From contig DASRSD010000077.1 in the NCBI GenBank assembly GCA_035656635.1, forward strand, positions 1-48,859: DNA of 48,859 bases. The letters run 5' to 3'. The position numbers and the translations under genes are program-made. Below the pieces are notes generated by a model. It was not told the DNA's origin and did no database searches. It was given only the letters and a program-made list of their open reading frames with translations. Positions 8,412-16,610 of this stretch are shown piece after piece (within the stretch, counting starts at the first letter, position 1; each line of letters opens with the position of its first letter). This DNA is from Pirellulales bacterium (GTDB taxonomy: Bacteria; Planctomycetota; Planctomycetia; Pirellulales; JADZDJ01).

Positions 8412-8822
8412 TTAATTTTGTACTAATTGTGTGACATTAAGCGGTATAGTTTTGAGAATCTGGTTATCAACCCCAATGTCAAAGGCATATTTTCCGAATG
8501 ACTTAAATTGAACAACCAATGTAAGGATTGCCATGCCTGTAGTCGGCTGTGTGACATCAAGTTTATTTTCGGAAAACTGCAATAGCTGATCTGTGGTGAT
8601 TGACGTTCTAACGCCGTCGGGTTTTGTAATAGCTAAATTCAATCGATGTTCGGCCTTCAGTTCATCTGGCTCGCAGATAAATCTGGCAACCAAATTAAAT
8701 GGTGGAACTTGTGCGGGAACTTCCGGAACTGATAGTATGTCGAATCCACCGCCAAATATGTGTAGTTTGCCGTTTGCCGTATGATCGGCATTCAATGCCA
8801 ACATAGCGAAATCTAATTGCAT
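8412..8822 (-). CDS. DUF6941-like protein
   Basis: This 136-aa protein opens with LDFAMLALNADHTANGKLHIFGGGFD, in the style of DUF6941 family proteins, which typically begin with this all-beta pattern and a GGG turn. The rest is predicted beta-rich without a signal peptide or membrane segment. The family's function is not known to me. It is the first gene of a three-gene minus-strand unit with the unknown 78-aa protein and the PemK-like protein. The ATG at 8822 has no strong ribosome-binding site. Codon use is AT-richer than in the flanking pst genes, in keeping with a transferred segment. Confidence 0.6.
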   Translation of the reverse strand: MQLDFAMLALNADHTANGKLHIFGGGFDILSVPEVPAQVPPFNLVARFICEPDELKAEHRLNLAITKPDGVRTSITTDQLLQFSENKLDVTQPTTGMAILTLVVQFKSFGKYAFDIGVDNQILKTIPLNVTQLVQN

Positions 8823-9312
8823 TCAGTCCTGCGCGAAGCTATGGCTGTCACCGAATAGCACAGCCGACAATAGCCCCGTGAATCGCTCGCACGGAAGCAT
8901 CCTGCCGACCGGTGTTCACGCGTGCAGCGTTAGTGGTCAAACTTTCAGTCAGAGGCAATAACCCCCCAGCCTAACAAAAATACGTTACTCTGTAAGTATC
9001 GTCATACTAGGCAGTTGCGCTCACCTATGTCAATAAGAGCGCGCATGAAATTTATCCTCGAATTAGGGTAACTCCTTACATACTAAGGTGTCGTACACGT
9101 GCCGAGATTTTTTCAGCTAGTCGGATATTAAGCAACGGCCTGCGACAGCGGCGGTTTGCCTACGTCCAACATGGGCGCGGGTCTTCCTACCGTTGGCCAG
9201 CATTGTAACAAACGACTGGCCCAATTCTGGCCAGATTTTTTGCCGTCGCCGATTGCTCAATTCCCGTGCCAATTGGTCCGGCTGATCCACTTTCGACACC
9301 CCGCTAGTCACA

Positions 9313-9342
9313 TAGCACCGCTATGCTGGTTGTGTGTGATTA
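9313..9342 (+). repeat. 30-bp direct repeat, right copy
   Basis: This is the second copy of the repeat at 7301-7330, differing at one base. Sequence beyond the 24-bp identical core diverges at once on the right except for a short AGGTG/GGGTG similarity. Together the copies delimit the small-protein and PemK-like genes. Confidence 0.85.
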
Positions 9343-9475
9343 ACTAGGTGGTGGTGTGTGGCTAGCCACAGCGATTAGTATGTCTCCTAACCCGGGCCCA
9401 CTGGGTGAGCCAATCCATGAACGATAAGCAAATTGACCGACTGAAAGGGTACAAGGCAAATGCCGTCCATACGCA

Positions 9476-9597
9476 GGTCGTGGCTTAATTTGAAAAATGT
9501 AGCGGTGGCTGTCCTCAGCCACCATGCTTTATATTCGAGGAAAACGGCTGAGGACAGCCGTCACTACATTATCTCTGATCTAAATTAAGCCACGACC
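9476..9597 (+). repeat. MITE-like palindromic element, copy A
   Basis: The element is 122 bp with perfect 16-bp terminal inverted repeats (GGTCGTGGCTTAATTT at the left end and its complement at 9582-9597). Inside are two further dyads built on GGCTGTCCTCAGCC-like arms. CGCA flanks both ends (9472-9475 and 9598-9601) and may be a target duplication. Its reverse complement aligns along its length with the element at 37293-37404. It has no coding capacity, so if mobile it would need a transposase in trans. Confidence 0.75.
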
Positions 9598-9769
9598 CGC
9601 ACGCAAATTCAATTGACGCTCGGTGTCATTGTTTTTGTGTGGGCCATTTAACTGTTCGTTGAATTCGATCTGATGGCGACGCCCATACGCTACAATGCGG
9701 GGATGAAACGATCACAGTTTAGCCTGCGAGCGTGCGTTGTTTAATATTCTATTAGGCGACTTCACGTTT

Positions 9770-10156
9770 ATGAAAATACAACGCACACTCGCCATACTGT
9801 GGCTCGCGGTGTTCATTGCCCTGCCGTGTTATTGGCTCTGGGAATTTCTGGAGAAATGCGCCCCGGCATACGACGGCATTCATGCTTGGCTCAGTCTGCT
9901 TTGCCTATTTGGCGTCGTCGCGAGCATTTTTTTATTCCAAGGTGCGAAGTGGGCACGCATTTCCATCGGCATGATCGCCATTTTTTTGGCAGTCGGTGCG
10001 CCTGGGGACATTTTTCAGACAGGATGGATGGGATGGATGCGGGCGGATAAGTGGGCGGATGATGCCACGTTCGTTTTTTCACTGGTGACAGTCGTGCTTT
10101 TGCTTTTCCCTAGACGCATACCCATCGCCAAACAAAACGCTCCTACATCCAATTGA
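9770..10156 (+). CDS. Small membrane protein of unknown function
   Basis: This is a 128-aa hydrophobic protein from ATG 9770. An upstream TTG at 9737 adds 11 residues and is less likely. Four membrane segments are visible: one at the N-terminus (LAILWLAVFIALPCYWLW), one around LSLLCLFGVVASIFLF, one around ISIGMIAIFLAVGA and one around FVFSLVTVVLLLF, ending in a short basic tail. No family is recognised. It stands alone on the plus strand, with about 500 bp of apparently non-coding DNA after it. Being expressed is not certain, but the even hydrophobic pattern argues for a real gene. Confidence 0.6.
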   Translation: MKIQRTLAILWLAVFIALPCYWLWEFLEKCAPAYDGIHAWLSLLCLFGVVASIFLFQGAKWARISIGMIAIFLAVGAPGDIFQTGWMGWMRADKWADDATFVFSLVTVVLLLFPRRIPIAKQNAPTSN

Positions 10157-10657
10157 GTTTCAGCACCCCGCTGGTAAGACACCACCCTGGCTAGCTCCAT
10201 TTTGATGCATTAGTACCGCGACTCTTGAAATTGGGCCAGTGTTTGTGGTAAGCTTGTCGCACGTTAGTGATCTTATGTACACTATCAATTAATCCCGCTG
10301 GCGACCGGCCGGAAATTGCTTGCCCGTTAGCCCAACGGTCGCGGGGTGGAAATCAACCGTTCGGCCGCCATACTGACACCCAACCTTAACACGCAACCGC
10401 GAAACTACTCACCACCAATGCCCACCGATCAACCAAAACGTGCCGATTTTTGTCTGCTGTGGCGATCCGACTCGCCGGTAGTTCTCGATCCCCAGGGCGC
10501 GAAGCGGACGCATAATGGCCAGGTTTTGTCAGGGAAAAAAATTTCCCGGACAAATCGACAAAACGGTATCTCACCCCGGAGGTTAACTATCGCACCAGTT
10601 ATTGAATGAGCGCATAATAACGTGATTGGTCGCCATACTATTTCATCGAGACACGTC
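10157..10657. other. Gene-poor interval with an imperfect dyad
   Basis: I see no well-supported gene here. A 13-bp stem with one mismatch and an AAAA loop lies at 10525-10554 (TTTGTCAGGGAAA and its partner), about 100 bp before the oxidoreductase ATG. It could be an operator in that gene's promoter. A 63-codon frame from ATG 10418 has no ribosome-binding site and no recognisable features. Confidence 0.45.
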
Positions 10658-12031
10658 ATGGATCAAATTTGTCCCGCCTCCACCTCTCGTCGTGAGTTTT
10701 TGAAAAGCACTGGCTTGCTCGCCGCCGGCACGGCCTTGACCGCCGCGGCGGTTCCACAGGTTCATGCCGGCGAGGATAACACCATTCGCTTGGCGCTGGT
10801 GGGTTGCGGCGGGCGCGGCACCGGCGCCGTGGGCGATGCACTTTCCGTGCGGCACGTGCCCATCAAGCTAGTGGCCATGGCCGACGTGTTTCATGACCGG
10901 CTGAATGAAAGTTACAAAACGCTGAAGGAAAAGCATACCGACCAAATCGACGTGCCGGACGATCACAAATTTATTGGTTTCGATGCATATCAAAAGGCAA
11001 TGGATTGCTTGCGGCCCGGCGACATTGCCATTTTCGCCACGCCGCCGGCATTTCGGTGGGTCCATTTTACCTACGCCATTGAGAAGAACCTGAACGTGTT
11101 TCAAGAAAAACCGTTGGCGGTGGATGGTCCGGCGGCGCGAAAAATGTTTGCACTGGGCGAACAATCGCGGCAAAAGGGTTTGAAAGTGGCCGTCGGCTTG
11201 ATGTGTCGCCACTGCCGGGCCCGTCGCGAACTGTACGATCGCATTGCCAACGACGAAATTGGCGATCTGCTGTTGTTGCGGGCCTATCGGATGTCGGGGC
11301 CGACAGGGTCGTGCTTTTCCGGTCCCAAACCGGAAAAAATAAGCGAGCTGATGTGGCAGATCCAGCGCTTCCACAGCTTCCTGTGGGCCAGCGGAGGTTC
11401 GTTCAGCGATTTTTTAATTCACAACATCGATGAATGCTGCTGGATGAAAGACGCCTGGCCAGTGCAGGCCAAGGGTTACGGTGGCCGGCACTTCCGGGGC
11501 GATAACGTGGATCAGAATTTTGACAGCTACACCGTGGAATACACGTTCCCCGACGGAGCCAAGTTCATGCTGGAAGGGCGCAACATCGCTGGCTGCTACG
11601 ATGAATTTGCCAGCTATATTCATGGCACGAAGGGGAGCGGAGTGATTTCCACTTCGGCCCACACGCCGGCCAAATGCCGGCTTTATAAAAGCCAGCACAT
11701 CAACACCAAGGACGACTTGGTGTGGGCGTACCCACAACCGGAAAAAAATCCGTACCAACTGGAATGGCAAGATTTAATCGATGCCATTCGGCACGATTAT
11801 CCGTACAATGAAGTGCAGCGCGGGGTGGAAGCCAGCTTGGTAACCGCGATGGGTCGGATGGCGTGCCATACCGGAAAGTTGATTACGTACGACGACATGC
11901 TGCACTGCGATCATGAATTTGCGCCGAATGTCGATAAGCTCACGCTCGATTCCGCATCGCCTCTGGTGGCCGACAAAGATGGAAAATATCCGGTGCCGAT
12001 GCCTGGCCTGAACAAGCGTGAATATGCTTAA
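10658..12031 (+). CDS. Gfo/Idh/MocA-family oxidoreductase with Tat signal
   Basis: This is a secreted NAD(P)-dependent oxidoreductase of 457 aa. ATG 10658 starts right before a twin-arginine signal (SRREFLKSTG, then a hydrophobic run ending at VHAGED), so export by the Tat pathway in folded form with cofactor is expected. The Rossmann motif follows as LALVGCGGRGTGAVGDAL, and the EKP motif used in catalysis by this family appears as FQEKPLAVDG. The C-terminal alpha/beta domain has DFLIHNIDECCWM. Planctomycetes carry many such proteins, thought to act on sugars released from polysaccharides; the substrate cannot be read here. A GTG at 10622 would extend it by 12 residues and spoil the signal position. 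Confidence 0.92.
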   Translation: MDQICPASTSRREFLKSTGLLAAGTALTAAAVPQVHAGEDNTIRLALVGCGGRGTGAVGDALSVRHVPIKLVAMADVFHDRLNESYKTLKEKHTDQIDVPDDHKFIGFDAYQKAMDCLRPGDIAIFATPPAFRWVHFTYAIEKNLNVFQEKPLAVDGPAARKMFALGEQSRQKGLKVAVGLMCRHCRARRELYDRIANDEIGDLLLLRAYRMSGPTGSCFSGPKPEKISELMWQIQRFHSFLWASGGSFSDFLIHNIDECCWMKDAWPVQAKGYGGRHFRGDNVDQNFDSYTVEYTFPDGAKFMLEGRNIAGCYDEFASYIHGTKGSGVISTSAHTPAKCRLYKSQHINTKDDLVWAYPQPEKNPYQLEWQDLIDAIRHDYPYNEVQRGVEASLVTAMGRMACHTGKLITYDDMLHCDHEFAPNVDKLTLDSASPLVADKDGKYPVPMPGLNKREYA

Positions 12032-12066
12032 GGCGGTTTGAGTGAAGCTGTTGGACCGTGCTGCTT

Positions 12067-12942
12067 CTACCGTCGCCGCAGGACAAACAGCGCGTCGCAC
12101 AGCTCGTTATCGAGCTTTTGCGGTTCGCTCATGTCGTACCAGAAGTCGAAGACTTCGACCAGTTCCAACTGGCGCACGCTCTTAAATAACCGCCGAATTT
12201 GCGCGGCGGTGTATAACCGGTAATCGAACTCATCGCGCAGCCGTGTTATGGTGGCCGGCGTGCCGTTTATAGTGCGATTCTTTTTCCCGCCGTTTGATTT
12301 TCCGTTGGTGTGCGGGTGGTCCTGGCCATTTCCGTTGCGGCCATATTGGCGAACCAGCAAGTTAATGCGTAGCCGCTCCACCCGGCGCTTTTCGTCCGAG
12401 GCAATGACTCTCAGGGTAGAGGTGACATGTGTGCGTCCACGTTGTCCGACCCAGCGTTCCATGCCCAGCGGTTCGGCATCGGGCGGGGCCAAATGCAGGC
12501 CAAGAAAGAACAATCCGCCCGGCCGCAGGGCTGCCCCCACGCTTTGCAAATGGCTGCGCGCGGCGGTTTCCGTGGTCAAAATCCGAAAGCTGTTGAACGT
12601 GCAGCAGGCGGCATCGAATCGCTTGGGAAAGCGAAAATTCGTCATGTCGGCTTTGAGCACGTGGGCTTTGAGCTTGCGACGTTTCAGCTTTTGGCGCAGC
12701 AAATCCAGCGAGGGTTGGCTTAAGTCGAACCCGGTCACGTCGTATCCACGGCGGGCCATTTCGACGACAATTCGGCCGCTGCCGCAAGCCGGCTCCAGCA
12801 ATTTTCGCACTGGAAATTTGCACCAGCGATCGAAGGCTTTCTCGAAAAAATCGGCTTCCTTTTTGGTTTCATTCTCGAAGCCGATTTCAAACCACTGCGG
12901 ATAATCGAACCAGGAAGTACACAGGATATCGTTTTTTTTCAT
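12067..12942 (-). CDS. Class I SAM-dependent methyltransferase
   Basis: This is a 291-aa protein with a methyltransferase fold. Motif I is LEPACGSGRIVVEMA, followed by the acidic residue closing strand 2 in GFDLSQPSLDLL and the motif ADMTNFRF. The middle contains a lysine/asparagine/glycine-rich stretch (around NGNGQDHPHTNGKSNGG), which looks like a flexible insertion within the fold. The C-terminal part (about the last 60 residues) has the strand-rich pattern of a small-molecule methyltransferase. ATG 12942 is preferred over TTG 12972. It converges with the oxidoreductase (35 bp apart) and diverges from the MFS gene. The substrate is unknown. Confidence 0.87.
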   Translation of the reverse strand: MKKNDILCTSWFDYPQWFEIGFENETKKEADFFEKAFDRWCKFPVRKLLEPACGSGRIVVEMARRGYDVTGFDLSQPSLDLLRQKLKRRKLKAHVLKADMTNFRFPKRFDAACCTFNSFRILTTETAARSHLQSVGAALRPGGLFFLGLHLAPPDAEPLGMERWVGQRGRTHVTSTLRVIASDEKRRVERLRINLLVRQYGRNGNGQDHPHTNGKSNGGKKNRTINGTPATITRLRDEFDYRLYTAAQIRRLFKSVRQLELVEVFDFWYDMSEPQKLDNELCDALFVLRRR

Positions 12943-13004
12943 GGATGGCACTGGGATTCCCTCAAGATACAATCAACGCCAAAACGGAGCAACCTCTATA
13001 GCCG

Positions 13005-14303
13005 ATGTTCCAAAAACCTGCAACCCGCCAGTGGCTGAATCGCACGGTGTGGGGCATTGTCGTGGCCACGTTTTTTTCCGACGTGAGCCACGAAATGGCC
13101 ACCGCCGTGCTGCCGGACTTCATCAAATCGGTGGGCCTCGGTCCGCTGGCGTTGGGACTGATCGAGGGACTGGCTGATTTTCTCGTGAGCATTTCTAAGC
13201 TGGGCGGAGGCCTGCTGGGGCATTATGTGCGCCACAAGAAGCCATGGACGGCGTTGGGGTACCTAATTACCACGGTGTGCACCACCGCCATTGGATTTAC
13301 CAAAACACTCACGGCCATGATTACGCTGCGCACGGTGGCTTGGGCGGGCCGTGGCTATCGCTCTCCGCTGCGAGATTTTTTGCTGGCGGATGCCGTGGAA
13401 CAAACGCATTATGGCCGAGCGTATGGTTTGGAGCGCGCCGGCGACATGCTGGGCGCCACGGTGGGGCCGCTGTTAGCCGCGGCCATGGTTTGGTGGCACG
13501 TTGATCCGTCGATCATTATCAAATGGGGCCTGGTGCCAGGCATTTTGGCGGCAGCATCGATTTATTTTGTGGCCAAGGAGCGGGATGAAACCAGCGCGCA
13601 GACCGAAAAAAAATTGGCAGAGCAGGCGGACATCGCCGACAGCAAAAGAATTCAGTGGCAAAAATTTCCAAGATTATATTTGTTGATTCTAGTGGGAGTG
13701 CTGTTGTTTGGCATCGGCGATTTTTCGCGCACCTTTCTAGTGTGGCTGGCGGCAATGGCAATGAACACTGGCGCCGCGGCGCGAGGCTCGACAACAACAG
13801 CAAGTGCCGCTTTAACTGGCGCGACGATCCTGCATTTCGCGGCGCTGCCGATGTTGCTGTATGCCATGCACAATGCCGTCAGTGCCGTGGTCGCTTATCC
13901 GGTCGGGCATTTGGGCGATCGTCGGGCCAAACTGCCGCTGCTGGTTGGAGGTTACACATTAGGCGTGGCGACGAATGCACTGTTGGCCATGGAAAACGGC
14001 TCGATGGCCTGGTTGTCATTGGTTTTCGTCCTTTCCGGCACATACATCGCTGTTGAGGAAACGTTGGAAAAGGCGGTCGTGGCCGATTTGCTGCCGCGCG
14101 AAATGCGCAGCCTGGGATTGGGCATTCTGGCTTGCGCCAACGCAGTCGGCGATATGGTTTCCAGCTTGTACGTGGGCTTTTTGTTGCGCCAGGGGCGGCC
14201 GCAATGGGCGTTTGGAATTGCAGCGGCTGCGGGCGCCGCAGGAGTTGCCTGGTTGTTGTGCTTATTGCCGCGGACCGAAAGAGCGCTGCGCAGCAGCCCA
14301 TAG
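13005..14303 (+). CDS. MFS transporter
   Basis: This is a 432-aa membrane transporter with about 11-12 hydrophobic segments. The segment WAGRGYRSPLRDFLLADAV followed by RAYGLERAGDMLGATVGPL matches the subgroup of major facilitator proteins with RGxRxxxRDxLLADxV and RAFGxxRAxDxxGAxxGP. A cytosolic loop of about 40 charged residues (around KERDETSAQTEKKLAEQ) separates the two six-helix halves. The start ATG at 13005 lies about 60 bp from the divergent methyltransferase start. The substrate is not evident; members of this group are annotated as drug or metabolite efflux pumps. It converges with the hypothetical gene at 14327. Confidence 0.9.
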   Translation: MFQKPATRQWLNRTVWGIVVATFFSDVSHEMATAVLPDFIKSVGLGPLALGLIEGLADFLVSISKLGGGLLGHYVRHKKPWTALGYLITTVCTTAIGFTKTLTAMITLRTVAWAGRGYRSPLRDFLLADAVEQTHYGRAYGLERAGDMLGATVGPLLAAAMVWWHVDPSIIIKWGLVPGILAAASIYFVAKERDETSAQTEKKLAEQADIADSKRIQWQKFPRLYLLILVGVLLFGIGDFSRTFLVWLAAMAMNTGAAARGSTTTASAALTGATILHFAALPMLLYAMHNAVSAVVAYPVGHLGDRRAKLPLLVGGYTLGVATNALLAMENGSMAWLSLVFVLSGTYIAVEETLEKAVVADLLPREMRSLGLGILACANAVGDMVSSLYVGFLLRQGRPQWAFGIAAAAGAAGVAWLLCLLPRTERALRSSP

Positions 14304-14326
14304 AAACTTAAATTCTGGCCAGCGCG

Positions 14327-14896
14327 TTAGAAAGCCGCACGCGGCAAATCGCGGCGATAAGGCGGCTCCTCGTGCGGCGGCAAATCGTTGCCGAAATCTT
14401 CGGCCCATTGCTCGCGCTCTTCAGGCGTTGCGTAGTAGCGCAGCCATAGTTGGGCATCGCCGCTGGCGTCAGAACAATCCCAGTGAAGATAGGTGGAGGA
14501 GTTGTCGATTTTCTTTTCGGGCGACGGGAGGATGTTTCGCCAAATGAGGCAATACAGCTCGCGGTCGGTGAGATGATCGGTGAAATCGAGTACGACACGT
14601 TTGGCAAACAACTTGTGGATGACTTCGTACAGGGACGTGTGCAATTGATCGTCGTCAAGTTTATCGGGCGCCGGCGGAGCAAGCTCGGGAGTGAACCATT
14701 GACAGATCGGGAGGATCGGCGCTTTTTCCCAAGCCAGCATTGAGGCCAGAAATTCGTTTTCGACCGGCGTGGGAACTTGCTCTTGGTTTAAACTCAGCAC
14801 CGCTTCGTCGAGATAAGGCTCCAGCTCGTCGCGTAATTGAGCGTTGCGCAACAAATGGTCCACTTCATCCGAATTAGGCTGATGAACCGACGACAT
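14327..14896 (-). CDS. Hypothetical 189-aa protein
   Basis: I do not recognise this protein. From ATG 14896 (MSSVHQPN) it is 189 aa, acidic in the N-terminal half and mostly helical, with no signal peptide or membrane segment. Alternative starts at 14959 (ATG) and 14971 (TTG) add 21-25 residues without a better ribosome-binding site. The middle carries a Pro/Asp stretch around APPAPDKLDDDQ and then LHTSLYEVIHKLFAKRVVLDFTDHLTDRELYCLI, a well-formed helical region. The C-terminus ends PPHEEPPYRRDLP, which is typical of small planctomycete cytosolic proteins. It is probably real, since it keeps a long frame with normal composition. Confidence 0.7.
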   Translation of the reverse strand: MSSVHQPNSDEVDHLLRNAQLRDELEPYLDEAVLSLNQEQVPTPVENEFLASMLAWEKAPILPICQWFTPELAPPAPDKLDDDQLHTSLYEVIHKLFAKRVVLDFTDHLTDRELYCLIWRNILPSPEKKIDNSSTYLHWDCSDASGDAQLWLRYYATPEEREQWAEDFGNDLPPHEEPPYRRDLPRAAF

Positions 14897-15342
14897 ACGG
14901 CGAAGTGCTTTCAACAAGGTGATGGAACACGAACCCGGAACGCGGTTTCCGCCGGGCATTTTCAGTTTCAAACTGCGGCCCGAGCCGGACAGGTGTTCGG
15001 AACTACTCCCGAGCAGGCTAGGAATACCGTTTGTATCCAGATCCAGCGCGGGGCAGTGCCCTGGCCCTAAATCTCGAATTTAATTACGCTTTGCGATACT
15101 GCAACTAGAATGGAAGAGAATCCAACAATTTTTATTTGATATCGTCTTTGCACATTCGGCACGACCGCGAGACTGCAGCCGTAGGGCTTGCTTAATCGTT
15201 AAACTCCCAAATGTAGCAGGCAGAAGTGGTCGAAACGGGCGTTTTTTGACAGGTGAATTTGGCCTTTGGCGGGGAGCGGAAAAGTGCCCTTGGCCAGTTG
15301 CAAATTTCGTCTCTGTCCCCCTCTCCATCGAATTTGAATTCA
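14897..15342. other. Gene-poor interval
   Basis: I see no supported gene in these 446 bp between the divergent hypothetical gene and lhgO. It contains an AT-rich patch near 15120-15145 that could hold promoter elements, but no element is clear enough to mark. Confidence 0.4.
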
Positions 15343-16542
15343 ATGCAGACCTCCGACGTACTGATTGTGGGCGGCGGCATTGTGGGGTTGGCGACGGCGT
15401 ATCATTTGACCCGCGAATTTCCTAATCGCCGGGTTACGGTGCTGGAGAAAGAGCTTGAATTGGCACAGCACCAAACGGGACACAATTCGGGCGTACTGCA
15501 CTCGGGAATTTATTATCGGCCGGGCACGTTGCGGGCACTTAATTGCCGCGCGGGCAAAGCCGCGATGGAGCAATTTTGCACCGCGGAGGGAATCCCCTTT
15601 GAGATTTGCGGCAAGGTGATTGTGGCGCTCGACGAGAGTGAATTGCCGGCGCTCAATCGAATTTTTGAGCGCGGCCAAGCCAACGGCGTGCTGTGCGAAA
15701 TGATCGGTCGCGCGCAATTGACAGAATTGGAGCCGCATACCGCCGGCATCAAAGCCATTCACGTGCCGGAAGCGGGCATTGTGGATTACTCGGCGGTGTG
15801 TCAACGGTTGGCGGAGCGAATCCACGAAGCGGGTGGCCAAATTGTGTGCGGTGCCCGGGTGAAGGCCATGCACACCACCCATGACGGCGTGACTGTGGAA
15901 AGCACCGCCGGTGATTTTCCAGCCGCCTGGGTCGTGACGTGCGCAGGATTGCAATCTGACCGTGTGGCCAAACTCAGCGGGCAACAGGTCGATCCAAAAA
16001 TCATTCCCTTTCGGGGCGAATATTTTGAGTTGAAGCCGGCAGCGCACTTTCTTTGCCGCAATTTAATTTATCCGGTGCCTGATCCAAATTTTCCGTTTTT
16101 GGGAGTGCATTTCACGCGGATGATTCAGGGCGGCGTAGAGTGTGGGCCGAACGCCGTGTTGGCCTTTGCCCGAGAAGGTTACCGCAAACGAGATATCTCG
16201 CTGCGCGACTTGGCCGAAACGCTCACGTATTCTGGGTTTTTGAAAATGGCGGCGAAATACTGGCGAACCGGCTTGGGCGAGATGTGGCGGAGCTTCAGCA
16301 AGCGTGCGTTTGTGCGGGCGCTGCAGCGATTGGTGCCGGCAATTCAAATGGAATATTTAGAGGCGGCGCCCAGCGGAGTGCGTGCCCAGGCGGTGGCTCC
16401 CGACGGCGCCATGTTGGACGATTTTTTAATTTTGGATACCCAGCGCGTGGTGAATGTATGCAATGCGCCATCGCCGGCGGCCACCGCCTCGCTGAACATC
16501 GGCCGGCTGATTGTCGAGAAGTTGGCGGCGCGCTGGAGATAA
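15343..16542 (+). CDS. lhgO: L-2-hydroxyglutarate oxidase LhgO-like FAD enzyme
   Basis: This is a 399-aa FAD-dependent oxidoreductase of the DAO family. ATG 15343 starts at [22 protein letters not shown], the FAD-binding beta-alpha-beta motif, so the 30-residue upstream extension is dropped. Further LhgO-like features are [19 protein letters not shown], a signature shared with LhgO/YgaF, and the closing [17 protein letters not shown] near the C-terminus. Such enzymes oxidise L-2-hydroxyglutarate to 2-oxoglutarate and pass electrons to the membrane quinone pool, which repairs a side product of central metabolism. It is a single gene facing a convergent PhnD-like gene. Related DAO enzymes are possible, but the HSGIYY signature favours LhgO. 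Confidence 0.88.
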   Translation: MQTSDVLIVGGGIVGLATAYHLTREFPNRRVTVLEKELELAQHQTGHNSGVLHSGIYYRPGTLRALNCRAGKAAMEQFCTAEGIPFEICGKVIVALDESELPALNRIFERGQANGVLCEMIGRAQLTELEPHTAGIKAIHVPEAGIVDYSAVCQRLAERIHEAGGQIVCGARVKAMHTTHDGVTVESTAGDFPAAWVVTCAGLQSDRVAKLSGQQVDPKIIPFRGEYFELKPAAHFLCRNLIYPVPDPNFPFLGVHFTRMIQGGVECGPNAVLAFAREGYRKRDISLRDLAETLTYSGFLKMAAKYWRTGLGEMWRSFSKRAFVRALQRLVPAIQMEYLEAAPSGVRAQAVAPDGAMLDDFLILDTQRVVNVCNAPSPAATASLNIGRLIVEKLAARWR

Positions 16543-16610
16543 ACGAACAGCGCAACAGGCCGGAGCGTTTTCGCCGTTCAGTCCGCGTAGGTCGTTTGCG
16601 GCAGCAGTAA

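Larger units (their letters stand above)
8823..9769. other. Long gene-poor interval with repeats
   Basis: I see no convincing gene in these 947 bp. It holds the right 30-bp direct repeat (9313-9342), the MITE-like element (9476-9597), a small dyad GTGGCTAGCCAC near 9357 and a stretch (9206-9253) that resembles 28105-28153. Short frames on both strands at 9117-9347 could be decayed coding sequence but match nothing I recognise. The promoter of the DUF6941-like operon should lie in 8823-9050. Confidence 0.6.

Noticed and set aside
9117-9347. Overlapping short frames on both strands in the gene-poor interval
   Set aside because: Neither has a start signal or known motif. A decayed gene is possible, but the evidence is too thin to annotate one.
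10346-10609. Plus-strand frame before the oxidoreductase
   Set aside because: No ribosome-binding site, biased composition and no family pattern. The interval is better read as regulatory DNA.
15340-16047. Minus-strand frame opposite lhgO
   Set aside because: Antisense shadow of an enzyme with all its motifs; no start signal and biased composition.
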